Positions 53,808-64,000 of a stretch of DNA of 64,000 nucleotides are shown one piece after another. The translations under genes and the position numbers were made by a program. The stretch comes from Holacanthus passer (Eukaryota; Chordata; Actinopteri; Pomacanthidae). Within the stretch, counting starts at the first letter, position 1; every line of letters starts with the position of its first letter. The notes beneath the pieces were generated by a model. The model saw only the letters and a program-made list of their open reading frames with translations. It did no database searches and had not been told where the DNA came from. The DNA lies in the NCBI GenBank assembly GCA_025331565.1, contig JAFREQ010000017.1, positions 558,001 through 622,000 on the forward strand, given 5' to 3'.

Positions 53808-54656
53808 TGTTGCTACATATAAACCCCCAGATTGTGGGATGGGAGGGCATCAGCACTGTAACCTACGCCACCAGTTTGTCCTCATGTCTGATTCAGAGGT
53901 GTTTTTTTTTTTGTTATTTGTTTTTTTCAACTCATGCATTTACTATGTACTCTCTCCTTGTTCCTCTGAGAAAATAAATGCTTAGTGCAACCACAGTCCA
54001 TGGCTGCTAAGCATGTATAGTCATATAGTTGCATGTGCTTCTATAAGTCGTTCAACCTTGACATCCCTCCCTTCTATCTGTAGGTTGCCGCAGGACAGCC
54101 AATCAAAGGGCAGTGTGAGGCCGATGGGGTACGGAGTAATTAGACGCTTCCTCAAACACGAGGCAGCGTGCAACACTGATAAGGCAAACATGCTGTCTCT
54201 TCCAGCAAGTTTAAAGCATCATAGGCTGGTGTTATACTCTGTACTGTCTGTATTTTGGCGTCCTCTTAAGACAGTTTTGTGGAGATAACAATGCTCATCA
54301 CAGCCACACTGCGACCAAGTAATCTGTCCTACACAGAGGCAGTTGGAATCATAACCACTGGCTGGGTCTTTGTCACTGATCAATAAGGGTTCGTTCACTA
54401 TCATCTAATCATCAGGGATTATATAACAGGAATTAGATCAACGTTTTCTGTCTGTTGGCCTAAAACCCTTAATCGGCTGTTGACGCACAGAGGCAGTGAG
54501 AGAATAGAGCAGGGATTATATCTGCGTCTAGGGGCCCAGCACAGGTGTGTATTCTGCAAGTACAGGTGTGTGTGACAGGTGAAGGCCCTGACCGCTCACT
54601 TCACCTCATAGTCAGCATGCTCAATTCATCATATCACTCCTCCCCCATCCCTCCCT

Positions 54657-54675
54657 CACACACACACACACACAC
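54657..54675. repeat. (CA)n microsatellite
   Basis: 19 bp of CA in intron 1. A short GT run follows about 80 bp downstream. Confidence 0.93.
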
Positions 54676-57230
54676 TATACTGCCATCGCAGGTGTACAAC
54701 AACCCCCTCAGTGTTTGAATTCCACCCTCATGGACAACGCCAGCGACGTATCGTTGTGTGTGTGTGTGAGCGAGATAGAGAACAAGATGGGTCTGGGGAA
54801 GTTTGGAATATAAATCAAAGGAGGAAAGATACTTGTCCTTTACTGCCGCCTACCTGTTAAACCTCTTTCTCTTTCTGCTGTAATCTCTCATCCTCTTCCT
54901 GTCTTTGTTTCTCCAGGCAAAAGCATCAAGGCATTAGGCCCTTTTCTGCTCTGTAAATGTCAGGAGTATGCTTGGCTGAGACTTAATAAAGTGGAGGTAA
55001 AACAGGAAAAAGTGCTATCACCTCCCCTGCATTCTGCTGCTCTTACAGAAAAACCAGCCATGTGCATTGTCTGATGCTGACATTTTCTCTCCCACTTCTG
55101 CACATGAAAATGCAAAGGCCTTAATCAGTATGATCCCAGAATTTAAAACAGCTGTGAACCCTTTTTGAATGATCACAGATCAGTACTTTGGACTTAAAAG
55201 AATGTGCAGAGCTCAAAGTCTATTCTGTTTTATCCTGAACTTGTGGAGTTGATGGCTGCTGAAATGTGATCCACAGAGTAGCCAGACTTGGCTGTTAAAA
55301 AATCATAGGAGTTGACAGGCCCACGTCACTAGTCAGTAACGCTTATCACTCACACACACACAAGGGCCTGTAAGCTGATTTTCATTGGACGAGAGCTCAA
55401 CTCATTCTTTGTTCCCTGTTCAATCACTTCCTCTTACGATCACCACCTTTGTCTTTATTCTGCGCTCATTTTTGATGTTAATCAGAGAATAAACACCCGT
55501 GCTCTTTGATGCAGAGGAAAGCGGCTCCCTTGACCGTGGGAGACAGCGGAGACGAGCTTCCTGTAGATCTCAGATGTGGGTTCATCATTACAGCAGCCCC
55601 ATTCCAGCAAATGAACCGCAATTACAATAACGCTGCCTAAACGCTGCCAACTCGAGCAGAACAATCACATTTGGGGCGAGACATCGCAATGGCTCTTACA
55701 CAATGACCTCAGCCTGCCTCATCATTCACCTAGACTATTTTAATCTGGGCTTACTTTCCATTATAGGGCAGTACTTTAAACCTCTCTCATTCAATCACGA
55801 CCATCAACAGAGCTGTTAGTCTCCAGGGTGCTTTGGTAATAAAGCCTCATCCTCGCCATTTCCCTTTAAAAGATTGTGTTGTTAAACAACTCTTCTCTCA
55901 ATTTTTAGATTTGATTACACTCATTTTATCTCTCCCTCCCCTCCTCCCTCTCCCCCGACACATACACAGCCGCTCTCTGGGGTTTGAGTTTCTCTTGACT
56001 CAGCATAACTGAAACCACAACCCCGCTGGCAGATAGAAAGCTACACACTGTCTAGGCCGCTGAAGACCCCAAGTGGCCATCTCCATAGCCTCTTAGACAG
56101 ATTTAAGTTGGGCCATATTTCAGCACCTCTCAGCGTGTCACCCAGGATGGACGTGATGTCACCAGCTCCTACATCAGACACAAGCATGCAGGAGATCTCA
56201 GAATAGCACAGGGTCAGGAGTGCATGTCCACTATGCAAAGCATGCTCTAATCCAGCTTCAAAAGCAGCACGGTGGAGTTTAAGAGATAACCAGGCAGCTG
56301 CTGACTGGTGTATTCCTGGAAATGTCTTCTCCTGCAATCAATCAGACTCTTTAAAAAAACATGGTAACCCTGTTTTCAGATGCACAGTCTTCTCTCAGGT
56401 CTCAAAACAATTCCCTCTCCTCCCACTCTGGCAACAACACACACTCAATTTCTCCCCCGATTCCCTCTCCATCTCACCTTTTCTCCCCTCTCCTACACAC
56501 TAGCAGTATTAATCACAGCACACTAAACAGTGACTGACGCCATTCACAAGGCTTGGCTTTGTTGGCAATGCTGCCCGGTGAATACAACTCCAGACCTTTT
56601 TGTCTGCCTAAGTGGACTCTTAGAGGAAGCTCCTCCCTCTCCAAGGACCCTCAGATTACCTCTGAAAAGGGCTGGGTGATGGGTGGGTTCTGCAGGGATG
56701 GAGGTGGAGAACGAGGAAGAGAAGGGGGGAGGAGGGTGACAGGCAAATGATTGGGAAGATCCACTGCTCCCGGGGAGTTGTGCAGCCTCTCCCGGCGGAC
56801 GGCTCGCAATGCCATCAGCCACTGCTTAGCAACCAGTGGGTTTGGCTGAACTGAGTGAAAGACACTACACAAAAAAAAAGGTAAAAGAAAGAAAAAGAAA
56901 AATATTCAAATCCCAGCAGAAAGGGGACTTGATTTGCTAACTGCAGAAGGCACGAAAACCGCTTCAGACCCTAAACTGGCAGCTGTGAGGAACAAAAGCA
57001 GGAGCTGACAGGTGAAAGAAAAGAAAAATGGGGCCTTGCGGGCTCTTGCATTCAGCGACAACAAAACTTGGCTTTACATACTGCTAAGTTGTACAAACAA
57101 CACAAAGCAAACACATGCGTGAATCATCGCTCATATCACAGTGCTGATATAAAGTCCAGAGTGTTTGACGGGTCACGAGTATTATTTCCTCATTCTACGA
57201 TCATGAGCCCCACTTTGTCTGTGCAGGCTT

Positions 57231-57232
<2 letters not shown>

Positions 57233-57262
<30 letters not shown>
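57233..57262. repeat. (GT)n microsatellite
   Basis: 30 bp of GT in intron 1. Confidence 0.95.
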
Positions 57263-57267
<5 letters not shown>

Positions 57268-58614
57268 AGAGATACAACTGTGAAAAGGTGTGTCCGATTC
57301 AACAGCAGCACTAAGATTCAATCACACAAAGGTTTACGCATTTTAAAAGTAATATGTCTTAATGCTTCCCGTCAATTCACCAGTCACAGGTTGGAGCAAT
57401 CCCAATTCCAGTCACCTAAGCTCTCCTTTTCTGATGATTGATGTGAGTCATCATATTAACTCTGCAGTTGAAGCTGTTTTAATTCCTCCATTAAACTAGT
57501 TCTCTGGTCGGCCAGTGAATCCCAGGAAGTAAAAAATCATCAAAAAAAGATGCTGATGTAGCACTCAGCAGCAGATTGGACAGAGAGGGCTGGAGCTTTT
57601 GGCTGCAGAAATTCAACAGTATCAATCTCATTTGCATCATTATTAAAGTTTAATCAAACAAATGGGAATAATAAAGTGGGGCACTGTCCCAGCTTGGACT
57701 TAAGCCGGCTTACACTACCACGCACAATGGCAGCACTGAAATCCAACAGCGAAATGACCACAGCAGCACCATCTACTACAGTGCAGGCAGGGCGTTCACA
57801 GCACATTTGCCAAACACCTGCAAGCCTGTGAACCTCCCACCCACAGGTCTGAACTACTTTCTGTTGACTACTCTTTCATTTGTCTCGTCTGAATGCTCAC
57901 GAATATTTGAGGTTTGTTTGCCATGAATAAAAAAAAAAATCGTAAAATGTCTCCACATCTGCATTAAAGAGAAAACCTGTAGCCACTGAAACACAACCTG
58001 AGAATCATTCATATTCAGAGATCTTTGCTTTACACGGACTCTGTGTCTCAGATAAGAAAAAAAAAATTCAGAACCCCTTTTTCTTACTGCTCCTTTTTCT
58101 CATAATAAATCATTCAGTAATATTTACTACTTGAAAACACAGGCTGCTTCTTCTATCTGTTGCACTGGAAGAAAACCATCTCTGCCCTAATTTTAACCTC
58201 CTGAAAGGCGACAATTAGCTGCAAAGGACAGAAGAGTTATCTGTTGAATTCAGCTGCTTATTCATCAATGTTTGCTAAATTAATAAAAAAAAAAAATTAA
58301 AAATACATGAACCTCATGGAAAATAATCACAAGGATAATGAATAATAATGTTGTAATTTAAATCACAACATTATAAGGTGAGTCTAGTTATCCCAGATAA
58401 TAATTGTGCATTTGACTTAACAGTTCTTCAATAATCAAAATTCAGTGAATTTATTTTTTTCCTCCAAACCAGAGTCCAACAACATATATTTATAATCCTG
58501 CTTGCGAATCCAAACTGGTTAAAAAGACTGGATACCATGTGCAAAGTCAGTGCCAGCCACAACTGAATGTTTTAATAGATATAAGAAGTTTTACACAACA
58601 ACACAACAACTCAC

Positions 58615-58669
58615 CATCAACTTGAAAATACAGTAATCCACCAACAAGGATGAACGCTAGCGGACCCAT
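58615..58669 (-). CDS. robo2: robo2 first coding exon: start codon and signal peptide (short-isoform type)
   Basis: On the minus strand the exon reads MGPLAFILVGGLLYFQVD plus the first G of a split Gly codon. It then meets a consensus GTGAGT donor whose first base is 58614. The hydrophobic core AFILVGGLLYF is a classical signal-peptide h-region, which would send the receptor to the secretory pathway and plasma membrane. The ATG at 58669 has A at -3 and G at +4, and an in-frame TAA lies four codons upstream (58681..58679), so no earlier in-frame start exists without splicing. Joining to the Ig1 exon at 46129 in phase 1 gives VDG-SRMRLED. From memory, the human short ROBO2 isoform begins with a similar leader ending in VDGSRLRQED, so both the exon boundary and flanking residues match. 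The 5' limit of the transcribed exon is not visible. An acceptor-like CAG at 58720..58718 means the exon could instead be internal, with more leader upstream. Confidence 0.85.
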
Positions 58670-58677
58670 ACTGGCAT
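58657..58677 (-). other. upstream ORF overlapping the robo2 start codon
   Basis: An ATG at 58677, 8 nt upstream of the receptor ATG and out of frame, opens six codons (M-P-V-W-V-R) and stops at TAG inside the signal-peptide coding sequence. It has A at -3 but C at +4, so its context is weaker than that of the main start. If included in the transcript, it could lower receptor translation, since ribosomes using it terminate past the main ATG. Confidence 0.6.
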
Positions 58678-58678
58678 A

Positions 58679-58687
58679 TTAAAACAT
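58679..58687 (-). other. minimal upstream ORF (ATG-TTT-TAA)
   Basis: A two-codon ORF on the minus strand lies immediately before the overlapping uORF. Its TAA does not overlap the receptor start, so reinitiation is possible. Its effect is unknown. Confidence 0.5.
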
Positions 58688-58717
58688 CCAGGGCGGGCGC
58701 GCAAATCCTCGAATTCA

Positions 58718-58735
58718 CTGCAGGAAGAATATGTC
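58718..58735 (-). other. possible cryptic or genuine splice acceptor upstream of the start codon
   Basis: On the minus strand a pyrimidine-rich run, ATTCTTCCTGCAG, ends at 58718, about 50 nt before the ATG. This is a good acceptor by eye. If used, the signal-peptide exon would be an internal exon of about 103 nt (58717..58615) and the leader would start further upstream. Confidence 0.35.
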
Positions 58736-58784
58736 CAAAATCACAGACAAGTCTTCTCCGTGTTTGTGGGACTTCTGAGAGCTC

Positions 58785-58835
58785 CTAGTTACTGACAAAA
58801 GCCAGTTTCAGTGTCCAAAAATTGAGAGGATCCAT
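58785..58835 (-). other. upstream ORF of 16 codons in the putative leader
   Basis: The minus-strand ATG at 58835 reads MDPLNFWTLKLAFVSN and then TAG, ending about 115 nt before the receptor ATG. It lies in the leader only if the first exon extends this far. No similarity to a known peptide was recognised. Confidence 0.4.
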
Positions 58836-59240
58836 GTCAAGAGTAGGTCACCCGGAGCAGCTCGGGCTCTTCATATCCAAACCTTGAACCAAACTCTCGC
58901 TCTTTGGATATTATCATCCACAATTCAATCCACAATTTCTGCTGTTTCTCCCAGATCTACAACACCAGCTGAAGCCTACCGAGCCTGTGAGGAAATGAAT
59001 TTAAGTCCACAGTGGGGAACAAAACGTGAAGGCTGTACAGGCTGTGCGCTCCTCCGCAGCTCCGGGTTCCTCAGGACGCGTCTTTGGCACAAAACCTCTC
59101 CACAGTTCAACACATGGCACGACTCATTCCTTCCATTCCCCCCCGAAAAGTTGTTTTCTCACAACGGGAACCAGCTCCCAAAAGACCCATGTGCTTGTAA
59201 ATGTGCAGTCATACTACAAGTCACTTCAACATCCTCCTTC

Positions 59241-59261
59241 TGTGTGTGTGTGTGTGTGTGT
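59241..59261. repeat. (TG)n microsatellite in the putative robo2 leader/promoter
   Basis: 21 bp of TG. On the transcribed strand it would be a CA repeat within the leader or just upstream of it. Confidence 0.93.
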
Positions 59262-60185
59262 CTCTGCCTTCGGGTTTCCACAGCGCAGCCGCTAGGAGCG
59301 CACGGTCTTTACGCACCGGCACAGCCCGCAGCCCTGCACACTGAGGCTGCACACAGCAAACACGGATCAGTGGAGGGGAGCAGGGAAGAGAGAGGAGGAC
59401 TGGGAGGAAGGAAAAGTCTAGGGGAGACTCAGATCTGTAGTTGTGAAGACATGCAGACTAGGCCGGCGAGCCATGTTCTGCAGGTGAGATGTGTTGGATA
59501 AACGCAAATAAACTGTTTACACACAGATGAGTTGAGTTTATAAATCAGCTTCTTATGAATGGTTTGCACATGAATTCATCCTTTAACAAACACACACTGA
59601 TGAGTGTTGGAGAATAAATCTTATATGAAAATCTGAATAGTTTATTTATTATAATATTAATGGGGAATTGTAGAAAAAAAAACAGCCAACAGGTTGAATA
59701 TTTAATAACACAAGACCTAATTTTCATAAGGAAAAAATAATTTGGATAAAGATAATAATGCATTTACTCAAACAATGCAAATCACAATTTCATAATATGG
59801 TGACTAATCAATAGGCTCCACATCTGTATGTAGGCGAGAGAGAAGCTGCTGAATGGTGCAGGGATGTTAATGTATTGAGATGCTGAAGAGGAATTGTAAA
59901 TATGATCTCTGTCAGAAATCAATGACTGATTGACTGAGCCAATGCACCAAGATGAGCAGTGCATACCAATAATGCACGTGTGTCTTTGTCAGGACAAAAT
60001 GTGCAGACAAAGAGAGCAAAGAGGAAAATCACCACAATCCAGTTTTTAATAACAAATTAAGGTAATATGATTGAACACAGCAGTCAGGACTAGAGACATG
60101 CTGAGGTTCAGAGACAGAGGGGGGTTGTTGCATGTGGTCTGCACTGCAACCTTCTTCATGTTGTCTCACCAGTTTATTACAGAGT

Positions 60186-60204
60186 GAGCTATGAGCTATG
60201 AGCT
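60186..60204. repeat. short tandem repeat GAGCTAT
   Basis: GAGCTAT occurs twice, followed by GAGCT. Confidence 0.85.
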
Positions 60205-60545
60205 CCCCCTACTGGTGACAATGGTCTCGCCACCAGGCTTTTGAATACTGCGCTATCATGTGGTATAAAAAGAGGAGACAGCATGTGAAGCCCCAACAGA
60301 AATATTTGAATTTCTTGTGTCAGCAGCCGAATGAAGCAGTTTTGATAAACACCACATCAGAGGAGCTCCGTCAACACAAAGCAATTTCAAATTAAGGAAC
60401 TGGTGTATATTGTAATTACACAATGTTCATTTGCAGAAAAACACAGCCACTCGATTGTCTTTCCGCACAGAGGAAGCCAAATGCAAATGTATTTTATTTT
60501 ATCCAAGTTACAGAATGCAAATACTCTAACTGTAACATCTTTATA

Positions 60546-60766
60546 CAACAACAATTGCAAAAAAAAAAGTTGAGATGCTGTGTAAGATGTTGATAAAAAC
60601 AGATCTTGATGGTTTGAGCAGATATTTTTCATAGAACAATAAAATTTTTCAGCTCAAACACTTTTGCACTATTTTCATTTATTGTGTTGAAATGATTTGC
60701 GAAACATCAAAATCTGCTTTTATCAACGTCTTACACAGTGTCCCAACTTTTCTGGAATTGGAGTTG
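60546..60766. mobile_element. palindromic MITE-type DNA transposon with TA target duplication
   Basis: The left end (CAACAACAATTGC..., then AAGTTGAGATGCTGTGTAAG) and the reverse complement of the right end (CAACTCCAATTCCAG..., then AAGTTGGGACACTGTGTAAG) align over about 65-70 bp, giving long terminal inverted repeats. TA dinucleotides flank both ends (60544..60545 and 60767..60768), as expected for a TA target-site duplication. The centre includes a second GTTTGAGC/GCTCAAAC inversion, so the whole unit could fold as one hairpin. It contains no transposase, so it is non-autonomous. The right end matches a very abundant teleost repeat that I know from its CCCAACTTTTTTGGAATTGG terminus. I do not assign a superfamily beyond noting that TA duplications are typical of Tc1/mariner-like and some other elements. 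Confidence 0.8.
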
Positions 60767-61886
60767 TAAATAAAAGAAAAAGAAAGCACGGCCGCACAAA
60801 CATAAAGAGATGTGAGATCAATCTAACAAGTTGTCCTCTTTGTTTTCACCTGAACGCCACCAACCAGCACTCAAAGGAGCAAAAACTAAAAGGCTTGGAT
60901 TTCCCATTTTATGACTTAGCTACATCAAAGTCAGCCATAGAACAAAGCCATCAAAACTCGCAGTATGTGCCCTGAAGGTGTCTGTGAAAACCATACTCTC
61001 CCAATAAAAAATATAGAGACCAACACCATGACAGCACGGCTTTGGAAAAGGGAACCACTTATATTGCCTTTAATAATAGCTTTGACTGCTCATGTTTTTC
61101 TTTTTTCTTCCGTTTGTTTGTGGAGCCGCGTGTTCGAGCTTGCCCTATAAAGGCCTTACTGGGAACTGCGACACGTTGTAAGTTTGCGAGCTCGCTCCCA
61201 TTGCAGGCAGCGCTGTCAGCTGGCCAGACACAGTGATTTGTCTTCATATTTTAATATGTTTGTGAGCTGCATGCAAATGCCATCTCCTCAGTGCCTCCAC
61301 AGTGTCCTAGATTCTACCAGATGTGTGCAACCACACGCACGCACACGCCGAGCCAAACAGAAATTTATTGTGTCATCAGTGTTGCTGAAGGTTCAAGGCA
61401 AATAAAAGGGAGAAAAAAAGGGAATTGGAGAAGGGTAATTTACTAAGAAGAAACGCACACTTCAAACATAAACAATGGAGTGTATGGCTTCATTGATGGA
61501 AAAGTAAGTAGAGTATAATTCTCCCTCAAGCCCGGCCTTTTATTCCCCACTTTCAATCACCGTATCTGTAGTGGAGGCAGTGATATTCTGTGGGTTTCTA
61601 AATATCAGCTGAAAGTGGATTTATTTTAATTAAACTGGAGGCTGTGTTTACTCAGGGCAAGACATGTTACATAAAAATGAGATGGTGGAGCTAAGCCACG
61701 GACTGATAACTCATGGACACTATAATATGAGCTTATGCTTCATTCCACTGTTGGAATAACATCACAGATCTTTTATTAGGGTGACATTCATAATATTACC
61801 GACAAACAGGGATTGCTGGGTTGATTAGTTCTTTCATTTCAAAAAGAGAGAGCATGCAGATGAGGTGTAAACACGCATTTATAAGT

Positions 61887-61896
61887 GTGACGTCAC
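61887..61896. promoter_or_regulatory. candidate CRE palindrome GTGACGTCAC
   Basis: This perfect 10 bp palindrome contains the full TGACGTCA cAMP response element, 3.2 kb upstream of the robo2 ATG. One site can occur by chance in a window of this size, so activity is not implied. Confidence 0.4.
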
Positions 61897-62399
61897 TGAG
61901 GGGAAGCAAGGCAAGAGTGGTGGTTTGGAACGATGACATCAACAACACGGATGAAACCAAGGATATTAAAAATACGGTGAAAAACAGTCTTGTGTGCAAT
62001 TATGACTCCTTTTTTTCCATCCTGCAAAGACCGTTCGAGTTCACTGCCAGATGCTGAAAGGGATCATTTGTTTTAACCTAAACTAATCATGCCACAATTA
62101 CTGTCACGTTTTTGTGCAATTATGTGTTTTTAATTGAATCAAAACTAATAATCAATCAGATAATGCTCCATTATTGTCCGGAGAACATCTGCTCATTGAT
62201 GGATCCTGGGTGGAGCCGTTCATTAGGAAGGTTGTGTGGCGTGACCCACATCCATCCTCGTCCACTCCTCAAGTGGCACGACTTTGACCGGTCAAGTTGA
62301 CCCACAGACTTTTGTTCCAAAATTAAGTTAAATCATTTCTTCTGTCTGTATGTAATACACAAAATGCAGCTTCCAATTAAATAAACTTTATTTAACTTT

Positions 62400-62478
62400 A
62401 TTAATGATTAATGATGATTAATGATTGATGTTCATTTTAATAAAAATAAAATAATAAAATAAAATAAATATAAAATAT
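62400..62478. repeat. AT-rich tandem DNA (ATGATTA units, then AAATA units)
   Basis: Imperfect TTAATGATTAATGATGATTA repeats are followed after about 10 bp by AAAAT/AAATA-type units. The stretch is low-complexity. Confidence 0.8.
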
Positions 62479-63372
62479 GTGCTGCTCCCTTTAATAACAG
62501 CATCTTTCATTTTTTCCCTGTAAATGATTAAAGATCTTTTATTCATCTCAGTTTATAGCCGAGCAACATGGACATAAAGTGCTGCAGTGTTGTTGTTTTT
62601 TTGTAGATAAAAGCACAGCCGAGGATCAATAGGGGGTCCCCGAGTGGAGAGTGTGATATCTACGAGACAATCAGGAGTGTGTACAACAGCAGCACACACT
62701 CTGGGGGTTTGGAGACAAATTCCAGCAGAGACATTTCCTGCATTTTAATTGGATGTAACTAAGGTCCAATTCAAACTATGCATCAAAGCAAGACACAATG
62801 TGTAGTTTGAGCAGAGCTGCATCTGTCTGTATGTACACTATGTGTCAGGGGGGGAGAGAGGAAAGTGTTTTTAATTGTGAGCCAGGTCGGAGGTTCAGGT
62901 AGCAGCATCACTCATGATCAGATCAGAGTGGTATTTGGGGAGCTCTTAGCTGGATATCTTTCATGGCTGAGTATCCCCTTACTGGGTTTGGGTCTCTGTG
63001 TGGGGATGATTAGGAGCTGGAGGTGGGGGGTGGCGGTGTGCACGGGTGGGGGCGATGTGTGGAGGGGTGATTAATGTAGATGTCAGTGGCGGCCCTCCCT
63101 CCTGTGCTCCCTCCCCAGCATCCGTAATGATACCTGGGGAAGGCAGAATGGGCCTACCTGCAGCCCAGGCTCCCTCAGCAGGGCATGATTCTTCCCCATG
63201 ATCCTCCTCTGTCAGCAGTCCTGTCACTGGGCTCGGATCAGGCCCTTATTAATGGGCCTCTATGTCAAACATAGATATTAAGCTGTGCTCTGCTCCGCAC
63301 TATCCTCGGCAATAACACCCACATAGGCACACACACTGACACAATAATTTCTGTACAATGCAGTGACAGACA

Positions 63373-63400
63373 ACACACACACACACACACACACACACAC
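63373..63400. repeat. (AC)n microsatellite
   Basis: 28 bp of uninterrupted AC. Confidence 0.96.
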
Positions 63401-64000
63401 AGCACAGCACACTCATAACTCATAAACACATCACTTCATGCACGTTAGCATTCACTGAAATATTACTTTCTTATTTAGCAAGTTTTACAGATTCACTTCC
63501 AGCGTGACACCGAGTCCATAGATCTATTAGATATCTCTGTTTCCATCCTCTCCTTCCACTCTTTAATACACACAACCCAATATCGCATTATGCTGAAAAA
63601 GTGACAAACCTCTCACTGTGATGCATTGTCCAACGATGCAAATGACTCCGCTCAGCAGTGAGCAAGATTCATGCAGCTACAAAAAAGGTTATATGGCTAC
63701 TGAGTAAGTTCAGTAAAGCCTGTGTCCAGAAATGTGTCAGAGCTGAACACAAGCGCTGGCCGAGCCTCAGCAACTGCTTTTGCTATTTAGGCTTGTGGCT
63801 TTAACATGATGCATGGAACAGGGAGACATTTACAAGAACCCAAGTTTTTGGAGACATAACACAGCATATCTGGGTTTATTCAGGGCAATAAAACATTTAA
63901 TGGAAGTCAGTGCCACACATGTTAAATCCGGTACTCTCTGATACTCCCTCCGAGGGGCTTAAGGAGGAGGCCGGACAGACGGAGGAAGCACGGAGGAGGC

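Larger units (their letters stand above)
46130..58614 (-). other. robo2: robo2 intron 1
   Basis: The intron is defined by the GTGAGT donor at 58614 and the pyrimidine-rich AG acceptor at 46131..46130, 12,485 bp in all. No coding exon with Robo or other recognisable domain content was seen inside it. It holds a retroelement 3' tail-like piece near 46.6 kb, a decayed DNA transposon at 53504..53807, CA and GT microsatellites near 54.7 and 57.2 kb, a pyrimidine-rich tract around 49.9-50.05 kb, and otherwise unique, moderately AT-rich DNA. In genes of this family early introns often carry regulatory elements, but none can be assigned a function by eye. Confidence 0.8.
58670..59480 (-). promoter_or_regulatory. 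robo2: putative robo2 5' leader and promoter region
   Basis: The sequence just upstream of the receptor ATG is visibly richer in CpG than the flanking introns, especially between about 58,990 and 59,480 (for example ACGCGTC, CAGCGCAGCCGC and GAGCGCACGG on the + strand). No canonical TATA box was found on the minus strand in a usual position relative to a start site, so a transcription start cannot be placed. Several minus-strand upstream ATGs open very short ORFs, as in long regulated leaders. A TG microsatellite at 59241..59261 lies inside. Alternatively part of this region is intron, because an acceptor-like sequence ends at 58718. The stretch also carries a long plus-strand open frame, discussed under findings. 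Confidence 0.5.
59481..64000. other. sequence upstream of robo2 exon 1; no gene seen
   Basis: No recognisable exon was found. It holds the MITE at 60546..60766, a short tandem repeat at 60186..60204, a CRE-like palindrome at 61887..61896, AT-rich tandem DNA around 62.4-62.5 kb, a G-rich stretch near 63.0 kb and a CA microsatellite at 63373..63400. If a longer ROBO2a-type first exon exists further upstream, as in mammals, this would be intron of that isoform. Otherwise it is intergenic. Confidence 0.6.

Noticed and set aside
60200..60216. CTCF-like string CCCCCTACTGGTG
   Set aside because: It is only a partial match to the core motif and one site is not informative without binding data.

Overview
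The window is vertebrate nuclear DNA, most likely from a teleost fish. Almost all of it is non-coding: stop codons are frequent in all frames, (TG)n/(CA)n microsatellites are common, and there are fragments of interspersed repeats typical of ray-finned fish genomes. The fish assignment rests on the repeats and on a roundabout-family protein with small differences from the mammalian one. No bacterial, phage or plasmid gene organisation is present.

I can support one protein-coding gene, the 5' end of a roundabout receptor gene, best called robo2, on the minus strand. Exon A (58669..58615) encodes a start codon and a hydrophobic signal peptide, MGPLAFILVGGLLYFQVDG, ending in a clean GTGAGT donor. 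Exon B (46129..45803) encodes the entire first Ig domain. The two exons join in phase 1 to give VDG-SRMRLED, the same junction as the short (ROBO2b-type) human isoform. Exon B also ends in phase 1, with a T as the first base of the next codon. That fits the Leu that follows in ROBO2 and not the Ile of human ROBO1 or the Val of human ROBO3. The rest of the receptor must lie to the left of coordinate 1.

Layout along the gene (right to left on the coordinates): about 59.5-64 kb is upstream or promoter-distal sequence, or intron of a longer isoform. It holds a palindromic MITE at 60546..60766 with a TA target duplication and a perfect CRE-type palindrome. About 58.67-59.48 kb is a CpG-enriched putative leader/promoter with several short upstream ORFs, one overlapping the receptor start codon. 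Positions 58614..46130 are intron 1 (12,485 bp). Positions 45802..1 are the visible part of intron 2 (at least 45.8 kb), with microsatellites, a ~27 bp minisatellite, a tRNA-SINE-like fragment, decayed DNA-transposon fragments, several perfect inverted repeats and a few CpG-enriched patches.

I found no new gene system. The many 60-200 codon ORFs look like chance ORFs in GC-rich, purine-rich or simple-repeat sequence. The points most worth checking are the exon 1/exon 2 gene model and its uORFs, the very long intron 2 as a host for regulatory elements, and the individual repeats and palindromes listed below.
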